DNA from: Ruegeria atlantica
GTDB lineage: Bacteria; Pseudomonadota; Alphaproteobacteria; Rhodobacterales; Rhodobacteraceae
Assembly (NCBI RefSeq): GCF_001458195.1
Contig: NZ_CYPU01000031.1
Span: forward strand, 1 to 64,000
Direction: 5' to 3'
DNA: 64,000 nt
Under the pieces are notes generated by a model. It worked only from the letters and a program-made list of their open reading frames with translations, did not search any database and was not told where the DNA came from. Below, piece by piece: positions 26,465 through 34,663 of this stretch (position 1 is its first letter; each line of letters begins with the position of its first letter). Both the position numbers and the translations under genes were made by a program.

Positions 26465-26994
26465 TCCGCAAAGCGTTGGGAAAAATTGTACAGTTCAAAC
26501 GGGCTGAGGACGGTTCATTGACCGTTGAGTTCGCCATTTGGTTCCCTCTTTACATGTTCTTTGTTCTGGGCGTCATCGAATACTCACTAGTCACAATCCA
26601 GCAGGCAATGCTGGATCGCTCTATGGATTTGGTCGTGCGCGATATTCGTCTTGGGATAAATTTGCCAGATTCGCAGCATGACACAATCAAGGATGCCATT
26701 TGCGGTGAAATGGTCGCGCTTCGGAATTGTTCCGATAACCTGCAATTGGAGATGATCGTTCAAGACCCGTACGGTGGTGTGAATCTTCCAGTGGAACCAG
26801 ACTGTTCAGACAGAGCCGAAGAGGCCAAGCCGGTTCGTGAATTCTCGAATGGCGGATCGAATGCCCTGATGATTTTGCGTGCCTGCGCCAAGGTGGATCC
26901 AATTTTCCCAACAACGACAATGGGGCGGGCTGTGTCCGGCAATGATGGTCTGGTCACACTTACGGCGACGACCACCTTTGTACAGGAGCCTTAA
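26461..26994 (+). CDS. TadE-like minor pilin protein
   Basis: The 177-residue protein has a TadE N-terminus: FKRAEDGSLTVEFAIWFPLYMFFVLGVIEYSLVTIQQAMLD in outline, with the conserved glutamate in TVEFA and a membrane helix at about 22-46. The rest is exported and has five or so cysteines (ICGEM, RNCSDN, PDCSDR, RACAKV). TadE-like proteins are processed by a prepilin peptidase and take part in Tad pilus assembly. Its start overlaps the VWA gene's stop (ATGA), and the next gene starts two bases after its stop. Confidence 0.87.
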   Translation: MIRKALGKIVQFKRAEDGSLTVEFAIWFPLYMFFVLGVIEYSLVTIQQAMLDRSMDLVVRDIRLGINLPDSQHDTIKDAICGEMVALRNCSDNLQLEMIVQDPYGGVNLPVEPDCSDRAEEAKPVREFSNGGSNALMILRACAKVDPIFPTTTMGRAVSGNDGLVTLTATTTFVQEP

Positions 26995-26995
26995 A

Positions 26996-27634
26996 ATGAC
27001 GTGCCTCTCTTTACGCATCCGACATTTTCTTAGCACCTTTGCGAGCCGCGAAAACGGAAACTTGTCCTTGGAGTCGGCTCTGATAATGCCGGTTCTCGTA
27101 TGGACGGTCACCCTTACATATACGTTTTTTGATGGTTTTCGCGAAAACACCGCGAACCTTAAAGCCGCGTACACGGTGAGCGACCTGATTTCGCGTGAGG
27201 GTGAAGATGCAATAACAGATACCTACGCGGAATCCATGTATTTAATATACAACCGCATGGTAAACAACAATTCACCTCTAAGAATGCGTTTGTCGGTGAT
27301 CCAGTACATTGCCGCTGATCAAGATGCGGGGACAGAAGAACGTTATCGAATTGAGTGGTCGACAGCTTGTGGGTTTGAGAGCAACTGGACCGATGCCAAC
27401 CTTGATACGTTGGTTGAGAGGCTTCCGGAAATGGCAGATCTAGACACTTTGATCGTTGTCGAAACCTCGAAAGACTACGTTCCGCTTCTGAACACTGGTT
27501 GGCTAACCCGGGATCACAAATTCAATAACTTTATTTTCACACGGCCACGTTTTGTTCCAATAGTCAGAGGGCCTAACTCTACGCATTTTTGTCAGCAGGA
27601 TGTAGCACCAGTGGGTGTAGCACCTGGAGCATGA
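26996..27634 (+). CDS. TadE/TadG-like protein
   Basis: The 212-residue protein starts at ATG 26996, with GGAG upstream, right after the previous stop. Near its N-terminus SRENGNLSLESALIMPVLVWTVTLTYTFFD is a TadE-type hydrophobic segment with the conserved glutamate (LSLESA). The exported remainder has cysteines in TACGFES and HFCQQD. It is the third member of this cassette. Its final 56 bases overlap the convergent gene at 27579-28061, an unusually long convergent overlap. Confidence 0.82.
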   Translation: MTCLSLRIRHFLSTFASRENGNLSLESALIMPVLVWTVTLTYTFFDGFRENTANLKAAYTVSDLISREGEDAITDTYAESMYLIYNRMVNNNSPLRMRLSVIQYIAADQDAGTEERYRIEWSTACGFESNWTDANLDTLVERLPEMADLDTLIVVETSKDYVPLLNTGWLTRDHKFNNFIFTRPRFVPIVRGPNSTHFCQQDVAPVGVAPGA

Positions 27635-28061
27635 ATTTGGTTTCGGCAGCTGTGGTCAAGCCGCCGATGCCAACACGGCGCCCCAATCGCCACCACAGTC
27701 CCGGTGCCCAGCTGTTTTCTGCGCTTTCCGTAGTCTTCAACAAAAATCCATTTGACGGCTTGAACGCAAACACCCCCTGATCGATCGACTCGATATCTTC
27801 GACACGCGCAATCACCTGCCCTGAACCGGTCCGCAATTCAGTCTCGGTCAGCTCGATCCAGTCACTGGTGGCTTGCCACATGCGATAGGCCAGCCAGAAC
27901 GCCGCCACACCAACGACAAGTAAAAAGACCAGCCAGGCCGGTTCCGGTGGCGTGGTCAAAGCGACATAGATGACCAGCACACCCACGGTCGACAGCATCC
28001 CCACCCCTATCCAACGTCTGGATGATGAAGGTCGGACCGTGGCCAGAATTTCTTGTTGCAT
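27579..28061 (-). CDS. Membrane protein with two helices and PH-like tail
   Basis: The 160-residue product starts at ATG 28061 (GGGG upstream; longer frames lack support). Two adjacent membrane helices occupy about residues 20-37 (GVGMLSTVGVLVIYVALT) and 44-62 (WLVFLLVVGVAAFWLAYRM). The C-terminal half (IELTETELRTGSGQVIARVEDIESIDQG) looks like the bacterial PH-like fold but this is a visual impression. I know no specific function. The 3' end overlaps the convergent TadE/TadG-like gene. Confidence 0.7.
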   Translation of the reverse strand: MQQEILATVRPSSSRRWIGVGMLSTVGVLVIYVALTTPPEPAWLVFLLVVGVAAFWLAYRMWQATSDWIELTETELRTGSGQVIARVEDIESIDQGVFAFKPSNGFLLKTTESAENSWAPGLWWRLGRRVGIGGLTTAAETKFMLQVLHPLVLHPADKNA

Positions 28062-28219
28062 TGACGTCCCCTGCTCTGCTCGGTCCGGGTTTATCCGCTT
28101 TGTCTGCCGAAAAACAGAGGGAAGCCGACTATGGAATTGCGCACAGCACCCGTGTTTGCACGCAAATTGACGCATATCGCCAACAGCATACATGATCCCC
28201 ACAAATTCAGGAGGCCATC

Positions 28220-29131
28220 ATGTCCCTTAGACCAACATTGGAAACCCGCCAGGCTGTGCCGACCATGGAAGGCGCAGGCGTCAAATTGCACCGGGCCTTC
28301 GGATTTCAGGACCCGTCCGAGCTTGACCCGTTTCTGTTGTTCGACGACTTCCGAAATGAACGCCCCGAGGATTATCAGGCGGGCTTCCCCTGGCATCCGC
28401 ATCGCGGCATCGAAACCATCACCTATGTCTTGTCCGGCTCGGTCGAGCATACGGATTCGCTGGGCAACACCGGCACATTGGGCGCAGGCGACGTTCAGTG
28501 GATGACCGCCGGGTCCGGAATCCTGCATCAGGAAATGCCCAAGGGAAACGGTGCGGGCCAAATGCACGGGTTCCAGCTGTGGGGTAATCTTCCCTCGGAT
28601 CAAAAGATGACAACGCCCCGCTATCAGGATGTCCAAAGCAAAGAGATCCCCGGGGTCACTGATGATGACGGCACCACCGTGCGCGTCATTGTTGGTGAAT
28701 TCTGGGGCAAAACCGGCCCGGTAGACGGTATTGCCGCCGACCCGCAGTACTTGGATATTCAGGTTCCGGCCGGTGTGAGAAAGACCTTTCGCATCGACAC
28801 CTACCGGCGGGCGTTTGCCTATGTGTTCCAAGGACAGGCGGCCTTTGCCGATGCATCACAACCTACCGGCGTGCTTTTGGAAAAAGAGGTCGCGGGACAA
28901 GAGGTCAACATCCGTGATCTGTCCGGTGACCGCACTCTGGTTCGGTTCGGCACCGGTGATGAGGTCACGGTTCAAGCTGGTCCGGAAGGTGTCCGGTTTC
29001 TGTTGATCTCGGGCGCGCCCATTGATGAGCCTGTCGCATGGCATGGTCCAATTGTCATGAACACGCGTGCCGAGCTGGAACTGGCGTTCAAAGAACTGCG
29101 CAATGGCACATTCATCCGCGCCGCGCACTGA
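28220..29131 (+). CDS. Pirin-family protein
   Basis: The 303-residue protein has two cupin halves. The N-terminal cupin carries the metal-binding set: FPWHPHRGIETITYVLSG (two histidines), DVQWMTAGSGILHQEM (third histidine and glutamate). The C-terminal half starts near residue 190. Bacterial pirins can act as quercetin dioxygenases or bind partner proteins; the exact role here is unknown. GGAGG precedes the ATG by six bases. A TetR gene is convergent just downstream (15 bases between the ends). Confidence 0.93.
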   Translation: MSLRPTLETRQAVPTMEGAGVKLHRAFGFQDPSELDPFLLFDDFRNERPEDYQAGFPWHPHRGIETITYVLSGSVEHTDSLGNTGTLGAGDVQWMTAGSGILHQEMPKGNGAGQMHGFQLWGNLPSDQKMTTPRYQDVQSKEIPGVTDDDGTTVRVIVGEFWGKTGPVDGIAADPQYLDIQVPAGVRKTFRIDTYRRAFAYVFQGQAAFADASQPTGVLLEKEVAGQEVNIRDLSGDRTLVRFGTGDEVTVQAGPEGVRFLLISGAPIDEPVAWHGPIVMNTRAELELAFKELRNGTFIRAAH

Positions 29132-29145
29132 TTAAGCAAAGTTGG

Positions 29146-29733
29146 TCAGGCGGTTACGGCGCGTCTGACCATATCCCAATAAACCTGCTCTACTTCGTCC
29201 AGCGACAAGCGTCCGCCTGCACGGTACCAGGTCATCACACCGTTCAGCATCGCGATCACGGCCAGGGTCGCGATTTTGGTATCGGCAACCGAGAAGAGCC
29301 CAGACTTCTGCCCATCCTGCAAGATGGCTTCAAGCGAATCCTCATAAGCCCGGCGCAGGCCTTCGATTTCCGAGAAGTTTTCGGGCGTTAGGTTGCGCAG
29401 CTCCATATAGGCGATAAAGACTTCATCCGGTCGCTCCATATGAAACCGAATGTGAAAGCCGACAAAGCGGCGCAGCGCGGTCTCGGCATCGGCGGGTTTT
29501 TCAAGTTCACCATAAGCAGCCAACAGATCCTGCATGTGATCCTGCATCAGGCGAAACAGCAGGCTTTGCTTGTCGGGCGTGTAGTTGTACAGCGCCCCCG
29601 CCTGCACACCCACATCTTTTGCGATCTGGCGCATGGATACAGCGGCATAGCCATGCCGGGCAAACAGCCCCAGCGCTGCTTTTCGAATGCGCGGGCCGGT
29701 GATATCGGAGTGTGAGCCTTGGGTACGTGCCAT
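29146..29733 (-). CDS. TetR-family transcriptional regulator
   Basis: The 195-residue protein starts at ATG 29733. The N-terminal helix-turn-helix is clear: IRKAALGLFARHGYAAVSMRQIAKDVGVQAGALYNYTPDKQSLL (about residues 15-58). The C-terminal ligand domain includes RRFVGFHIRFHMERPDEVFIAYMELRNL, similar to regulators of fatty-acid or acyl-CoA degradation genes, but that is only a resemblance. A perfect inverted repeat 11 bases upstream is the probable autoregulatory operator. Its targets beyond itself are unknown. Confidence 0.9.
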   Translation of the reverse strand: MARTQGSHSDITGPRIRKAALGLFARHGYAAVSMRQIAKDVGVQAGALYNYTPDKQSLLFRLMQDHMQDLLAAYGELEKPADAETALRRFVGFHIRFHMERPDEVFIAYMELRNLTPENFSEIEGLRRAYEDSLEAILQDGQKSGLFSVADTKIATLAVIAMLNGVMTWYRAGGRLSLDEVEQVYWDMVRRAVTA

Positions 29734-29743
29734 ACCGCCACCG

Positions 29744-29765
29744 TATATGAACAAGCGTTCATATA
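29744..29765. promoter_or_regulatory. TetR operator (perfect 9-base inverted repeat)
   Basis: TATATGAAC (29744-29752) and GTTCATATA (29757-29765) are perfect complements with four bases between. The site lies 11 bases upstream of the TetR start codon and between it and the divergent small lipoprotein gene. Confidence 0.75.
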
Positions 29766-29832
29766 GAACCCCGCTTGAACGACCGCCGCAAAAGGTGCAT
29801 CACGGGGTCAGTCTCCATTGAAAGGGTTCGGT

Positions 29833-30081
29833 ATGAAGCCCCTGCCACTTTTGGTTCTGCTTCTGACTTGCGCAGCCTGCACGGACTTCCCGGAATTGGA
29901 AGGACGCGAACAGCCGAATGTGCGCTCGGCCGCGTATCCGAAGCTGGTCCCACTTCAGGACATTCTTGGCCCGCCCATAGATCCCGTGAACGAAGCGGCC
30001 GAGGTTGAAGAAGACCTGACCGCGCGCCGCGAAGCGCTGGCCAAAAGGGCCGAAGCGCTGCAGAACGCGCAAACCAACTGA
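29833..30081 (+). CDS. Small lipoprotein of unknown function
   Basis: The 82-residue product starts at ATG 29833 with AAAGGG six bases upstream (an earlier TTG at 29818 was rejected). Residues 1-16 are a lipoprotein-like signal (MKPLPLLVLLLTCAAC), although the -3 position is cysteine rather than the usual leucine. The C-terminus is a charged helix (EVEEDLTARREALAKRAEALQ) likely to form a short coiled coil. It sits between tetR and hom, 127 bases before hom. I recognise it only as a common Rhodobacteraceae hypothetical. Confidence 0.65.
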   Translation: MKPLPLLVLLLTCAACTDFPELEGREQPNVRSAAYPKLVPLQDILGPPIDPVNEAAEVEEDLTARREALAKRAEALQNAQTN

Positions 30082-30208
30082 CCTTTCGCGTTTCAACCGA
30101 CTGTTACCGCTGTCCCGGATTGCGCCTCGACGCCGAACCCGTTAAGGCACCTATGAACGGGCAAACAGCCCGAAACCAAGGACATTCGAGCGGAAAGGAA
30201 CCCACGGG

Positions 30209-31495
30209 ATGACACAGGCGCTGCGGCTGGGAATTGCCGGCTTGGGAACAGTTGGCGTGGGTGTCGTGCGGATCGTGCGCCGCCATGCCGACCTGCTGCA
30301 GGCGCGTACAGGTCGCGCGATCGAAATCACCGCTGTTTCTGCGCGCGACGCAAACAAAGACCGTGGCGTGAACCTGTCGGAGTATGCATGGGAGACTGAT
30401 CCCGTCTCATTGGCGCAGCGCGACGATATCGATATTTTTGTCGAACTTATGGGCGGCGAAAACGGCCCCGCCAAAGCATCTGTCGAAGCCGCGTTGGCCG
30501 CTGGCAAGGATGTGGTGACCGCGAACAAGGCTTTGTTGGCCATTCACGGTCAGGAGCTGGCTGAAAAAGCCGAGGCCGCAGGCCGTGTGATCCGTTTTGA
30601 GGCCGCCGTTGCGGGCGGTATCCCCGTGATCAAATCCCTGACCGAGGGGCTGGCCGGAAACGAGATCACCCGCGTCATGGGCGTGATGAACGGCACCTGC
30701 AACTATATCCTGACGCGGATGCAATCGCAGGAGCTGGGGTATAACGCGCTGTTCGAGGAATGTGCCGAGCTAGGCTACCTCGAGGCTGACCCGAACCTGG
30801 ACGTGGGCGGCATCGACGCGGCGCACAAGCTGGCGCTTTTGTCCTCGATCGCGTTTGGCACCAAACCGAATTTCGACGGCATCCAGATCGAAGGCATCCA
30901 GCACATCAGTCTGGATGACATTCATCAGGCAGCCGACATGGGCTATCGTATCAAGTTGCTGGGTGTCGCTCAGCGCTCGGCACGCGGTCTGGAACAACGG
31001 ATGCAGCCGTGCCTTGTACCCAGCGGCTCGCCCCTGGGTCAGCTGGAAGGCGGCACCAATATGGTTGTCATCGAAGGCGACTCGGTCGATCAGGTTGTCC
31101 TGCGCGGCCCTGGCGCAGGCGAGGGTCCAACGGCAAGCGCCGTGATGGGCGACGTCTGCGATCTGGCGCGGGGGTTGCAAATCCCGACCTTTGGCCGCCC
31201 TGCAGAAACGTTGGAAGACGCAAAACCCGCTATTACCGGGCTGCCCGCCCCCTACTACCTGCGCCTCGCACTGTTCGACAAGCCCGGTGCGCTGGCCAAA
31301 GTTGCCGCCATTCTGGGTGGCGCGGGCGTCTCGATCGACCGGATGCGCCAGTACGGGCACACCGAAGCCACCGCGCCGGTTCTGATTGTGACCCACAAAA
31401 CCACGCGGGCCACTTTGGATGTCGCTTTGGAAGGCTTCCGGACGACCGATGTCGTGTCGGGGGAACCCGTCGCATTGCGGATTGAAGAGGTTTGA
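30209..31495 (+). CDS. hom: Homoserine dehydrogenase
   Basis: The 428-residue protein starts with the NAD(P) motif GIAGLGTVGVGVVRIV, contains the catalytic block GVMNGTCNYILTRM (about 165-178) and ECAELGYLEADPNLDVGGIDAAHK with the catalytic lysine and aspartate, and ends with an ACT domain (YYLRLALFDKPGALAKVAAI from about 350). It makes homoserine for threonine and methionine synthesis; the ACT domain usually mediates threonine feedback. GGAAAGGA lies upstream. It heads the conserved hom-glpX-recJ run. Confidence 0.97.
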   Translation: MTQALRLGIAGLGTVGVGVVRIVRRHADLLQARTGRAIEITAVSARDANKDRGVNLSEYAWETDPVSLAQRDDIDIFVELMGGENGPAKASVEAALAAGKDVVTANKALLAIHGQELAEKAEAAGRVIRFEAAVAGGIPVIKSLTEGLAGNEITRVMGVMNGTCNYILTRMQSQELGYNALFEECAELGYLEADPNLDVGGIDAAHKLALLSSIAFGTKPNFDGIQIEGIQHISLDDIHQAADMGYRIKLLGVAQRSARGLEQRMQPCLVPSGSPLGQLEGGTNMVVIEGDSVDQVVLRGPGAGEGPTASAVMGDVCDLARGLQIPTFGRPAETLEDAKPAITGLPAPYYLRLALFDKPGALAKVAAILGGAGVSIDRMRQYGHTEATAPVLIVTHKTTRATLDVALEGFRTTDVVSGEPVALRIEEV

Positions 31496-31564
31496 CCCTT
31501 GCGGCCTGCACAAAACGCAGGCTATGCCCGATGAAACGCCTTTATTGACCTGAGGATACGAAAA

Positions 31565-32548
31565 ATGAGCGCTGCCAAAATCGATTTCAACGACCGTCTG
31601 TTGTCTCTGGGCCTTGCACGGGTCGCAGAGCAGGCCGCACTGGCCTCGGCCTCGCTTGTCGGACGTGGTGACGAAAAGGCTGCGGATCAGGCGGCTGTAA
31701 ACGCGATGCGCGAACAGCTGAACCTGCTGGACATTGCCGGCGTGGTTGTCATCGGCGAAGGCGAGCGTGACGAAGCACCGATGCTGTATATTGGCGAAGA
31801 GGTCGGCACCGGAAACGGCCCCGGTGTGGATATCGCACTGGATCCGCTTGAGGGCACGACTCTGACCGCCAAGGACATGCCGAACGCGCTGACCGTGATC
31901 GCCATGGGGCCGCGCGGATCAATGCTGCACGCACCCGATGTTTATATGGACAAGCTGGCCATTGGTCCGGGCTTTCCGGAAGGCGTCGTGAACCTCGACA
32001 TGAGCCCACGCGAGCGTGTTGAAGCGTTGGCCAATGCCAAAGGCTGCAAGCCTGCCGACATCACCGTCTGCATTCTGGAGCGTCCCCGCCACGAAGCGAT
32101 GATCGCTGAAGTGCGCGAAACCGGCGCCTCGATCCGCCTGATCACCGATGGTGACGTGGCCGGCGTCATGCACTGTGCCGAAAGCGAAGAGACCGGCATC
32201 GATATGTACATGGGGCAAGGCGGAGCACCCGAGGGTGTTCTGGCCGCTGCCGCGCTGAAATGCATGGGTGGTCAGATCTTTGGCCGCCTGCTGTTCCGCA
32301 ATGATGACGAGCGTGGCCGCGCCGCCAAAGCGGGTATCACCGATCTGGACCGCGTTTATTCTCGCGATGAGATGGTAACCGCAGACGTGATCTTTGCTGC
32401 AACTGGCGTGACGGGTGGCTCTTTGCTGCCTCGGATCAAACGCCAGCCGGGCTGGGTTGAAACCACCACCCTGCTGATGCGTTCCAAAACTGGTTCGGTG
32501 CGCCGCATGTCCTACCGCACGCCAACCTGGCCGCACGACAACGCGTGA
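31565..32548 (+). CDS. glpX: Class II fructose-1,6-bisphosphatase
   Basis: The 327-residue protein has the GlpX motifs GEGERDEAPMLYIGE (about 64-78), DIALDPLEGTTL (about 89-100), and TDGDVAG (about 197). It hydrolyses fructose 1,6-bisphosphate to fructose 6-phosphate in gluconeogenesis, metal-dependently. A GAGG-like site precedes the ATG, and a small repeat (GCCTGC 31504-31509 with GCAGGC 31517-31522) lies in the gap after hom. Gene order with hom and recJ is common in Rhodobacteraceae. Confidence 0.96.
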   Translation: MSAAKIDFNDRLLSLGLARVAEQAALASASLVGRGDEKAADQAAVNAMREQLNLLDIAGVVVIGEGERDEAPMLYIGEEVGTGNGPGVDIALDPLEGTTLTAKDMPNALTVIAMGPRGSMLHAPDVYMDKLAIGPGFPEGVVNLDMSPRERVEALANAKGCKPADITVCILERPRHEAMIAEVRETGASIRLITDGDVAGVMHCAESEETGIDMYMGQGGAPEGVLAAAALKCMGGQIFGRLLFRNDDERGRAAKAGITDLDRVYSRDEMVTADVIFAATGVTGGSLLPRIKRQPGWVETTTLLMRSKTGSVRRMSYRTPTWPHDNA

Positions 32549-32593
32549 TGGCTTGCACCTTTGCCTTTGGCAGAGGTTTCGATAGATACAATG

Positions 32594-32619
32594 AGGCCGG
32601 ATCCGAGAGGGCCCGGCCT
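32594..32619 (+). terminator. Possible terminator or hairpin after glpX
   Basis: AGGCCGG (32594-32600) and CCGGCCT (32613-32619) are complementary with a 12-base loop, 46 bases after the glpX stop and 20 before recJ. Only two Ts follow, so its strength is doubtful. Confidence 0.4.
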
Positions 32620-32638
32620 TAGCATGTGAGAGGCAGGC

Positions 32639-34381
32639 ATGAGCTTTTTAGGGGTTGAGCAGTCACTGACCGGGCGGCGTTGGATCGGACCGGAGGCCGA
32701 GGTCGAACGGGCCACGGAAATGCTGGTGCAACAGTCCGGGCTGCCACGTGCGCTATGTCAGGTTCTGGCACGGCGCGGAGTGCCACCCATGGAAGCCGAA
32801 AGCTTTCTTGAACCAAAGCTGAAGGAATTGCTACCCGATCCCCGGTCCATGAAGGATATGGAGACCGCCGCAACGCGGTTTTTGGAAGCTGTCCGAAACA
32901 AGCAGCGGATCGCGGTTTTTGCCGATTACGACGTCGATGGGGGCAGTTCGGCGGCTTTGTTGCTTGTCTGGATGCGTCAGATGGGGCTGCAAGCCACGCT
33001 GTATGTGCCAGACCGAATTGATGAAGGTTATGGGCCGAACGTGCCTGCAATGCAGGAACTGGCGGCCGCGCATGACTTGATTATCTGCGTGGACTGCGGA
33101 ACGCTCAGCCACGAACCCATCGCGGCGGCAAAAGGCGCGGATGTTATTGTGCTGGACCACCACCTTGGCGGTGAAACGCTGCCGGATTGCGTGGCTGTAG
33201 TGAACCCGAACCGGCAGGATGAAAGCGGAGATTTGGGGTATTTCTGCGCCGCTGGCGTGGTGTTTCTGATGCTGATTGAGGCCGGGCGGCAACTGCGAGA
33301 GGCTGAGGTTAAGGGTCCCGACCTGATCGGGCTGCTGGATCTAGTGGCATTGGCAACCGTTGCAGACGTGGCCCCGCTGATCGACGCGAACCGGGCGCTG
33401 GTGCGGCAAGGCCTTAAGGTCATGGCACGGCGGCAACGACCAGGGTTAGTGGCGCTGTCGGATGTGGCGCGTATGGATTCAGCCCCTACCAGCTATCACC
33501 TGGGTTTTCTTCTGGGTCCGCGCGTCAATGCGGGCGGGCGGATCGGTCAGGCCGATCTGGGCGCGCGACTGCTGAGCACGGACTCGATGACCGAAGCTGA
33601 AGCGCTGTCTCAAAGGTTGGATGAGTTGAACACCGAGCGTCGTGATATCGAAAACGCAGTACGTGCGGCAGCACTGGAACAGGCCGAGGAACGCGGATTG
33701 GAAGCTCCTCTGGTTTGGGCGGCGGGCGAAGGGTGGCATCCCGGCGTTGTCGGCATCGTGGCATCCCGCCTCAAGGAAAACGCCAACAGACCCGCCATTG
33801 TCATCGGCTTTGATGGTGATGAAGGCAAGGGTTCAGGACGGTCGGTTTCTGGCGTTGATCTGGGGGCATCAATCCAACGATTGGCGGCTGAGGGACTTTT
33901 GGTCAAAGGCGGCGGGCACAAGATGGCCGCAGGGCTGACCGTTATGCGGGATCAGTTGGAACCGGCCATGGAACGCCTCAGCGAGTTGTTGGCCAAGCAA
34001 GGCGCGGGCAAAGGCGGTCCTGCAGACATGAAGCTAGACGGAGCGCTTATGCCGGGCGCAGCTTCGGTCGATCTGATCGAACAGATAGAAAAAGCCGGTC
34101 CTTTCGGGGCCAGCGCCCCTGCCCCACGCTATGCGTTGCCGGACCTGCAGGTGCGCTTTGCCAAGCGTGTGGGGGAATCGCATCTGAAACTGTCGCTGTC
34201 CGACGAGGTTGGTGGTGGCCTTGATGCCATTGCCTTTGGAGCTTTTGACGGACCGATGGGGGAAAAGCTGTTCAACCATGGCGGCGCGCGCTTTCATATC
34301 GCCGGACGGCTTGAGGTGAACACATGGGGTGGACGGCAAAGCGTTCAGCTGAGACTGGAGGACGCGGCAGAGGCAAACTGA
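32639..34381 (+). CDS. recJ: Single-stranded-DNA-specific exonuclease RecJ
   Basis: The 580-residue protein contains the DHH-family motifs: FADYDVDGGSSAALLLVWM (motif I, about 99-117), DCGTLSHEP, VIVLDHHLGG (DHH motif, about 170-178) and the DHHA1 part GWHPGVVGIVASRL with GGGHKMAAGLTV. RecJ degrades single-stranded DNA 5' to 3' in recombination and mismatch repair. Motif I has GG rather than the usual GAT after DVDG, a small deviation. The start is ATG 32639, downstream of glpX in the same direction. Confidence 0.96.
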   Translation: MSFLGVEQSLTGRRWIGPEAEVERATEMLVQQSGLPRALCQVLARRGVPPMEAESFLEPKLKELLPDPRSMKDMETAATRFLEAVRNKQRIAVFADYDVDGGSSAALLLVWMRQMGLQATLYVPDRIDEGYGPNVPAMQELAAAHDLIICVDCGTLSHEPIAAAKGADVIVLDHHLGGETLPDCVAVVNPNRQDESGDLGYFCAAGVVFLMLIEAGRQLREAEVKGPDLIGLLDLVALATVADVAPLIDANRALVRQGLKVMARRQRPGLVALSDVARMDSAPTSYHLGFLLGPRVNAGGRIGQADLGARLLSTDSMTEAEALSQRLDELNTERRDIENAVRAAALEQAEERGLEAPLVWAAGEGWHPGVVGIVASRLKENANRPAIVIGFDGDEGKGSGRSVSGVDLGASIQRLAAEGLLVKGGGHKMAAGLTVMRDQLEPAMERLSELLAKQGAGKGGPADMKLDGALMPGAASVDLIEQIEKAGPFGASAPAPRYALPDLQVRFAKRVGESHLKLSLSDEVGGGLDAIAFGAFDGPMGEKLFNHGGARFHIAGRLEVNTWGGRQSVQLRLEDAAEAN

Positions 34382-34479
34382 GCCCATTTCCAGCCTTGCC
34401 AAAAAAGTTTCGCATCCCTGCATTTTTCGGCTTGCGGGGGTCAGAGGTAAACCGTAAAAGGCCCTCCACAAGCCAGCGT

Positions 34480-34554
34480 GGCCCGTTCGTCTATCGGTTA
34501 GGACGCCAGGTTTTCAACCTGGAAAGAGGGGTTCGATTCCCCTACGGGCTACCA
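34480..34554 (+). tRNA. tRNA-Glu (anticodon TTC), copy 1
   Basis: The 75-base sequence folds into a cloverleaf: acceptor GGCCCGT with ACGGGCT, anticodon stem CCAGG/CCTGG around TTTTCAA giving TTC, T-arm GGGGTTCGATTCCCC and encoded CCA. The second copy 24 bases further is identical. Confidence 0.96.
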
Positions 34555-34578
34555 CTTGTGCTAATGCCACTACCAGAT

Positions 34579-34653
34579 GGCCCGTTCGTCTATCGGTTAG
34601 GACGCCAGGTTTTCAACCTGGAAAGAGGGGTTCGATTCCCCTACGGGCTACCA
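34579..34653 (+). tRNA. tRNA-Glu (anticodon TTC), copy 2
   Basis: Identical in sequence to the copy at 34480, with the same acceptor stem, TTC anticodon and encoded CCA. It ends ten bases before the convergent V-type ATPase gene. A tandem duplication explains the pair. Confidence 0.96.
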
Positions 34654-34663
34654 TTTCCCTGAA

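Larger units (their letters stand above)
34480..34653 (+). repeat. Tandem duplication of tRNA-Glu
   Basis: Two identical 75-base units repeat with a period of 99 bases; the 24-base spacers differ. This is the usual outcome of local duplication, and it leaves long identical stretches that could recombine. Confidence 0.9.
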
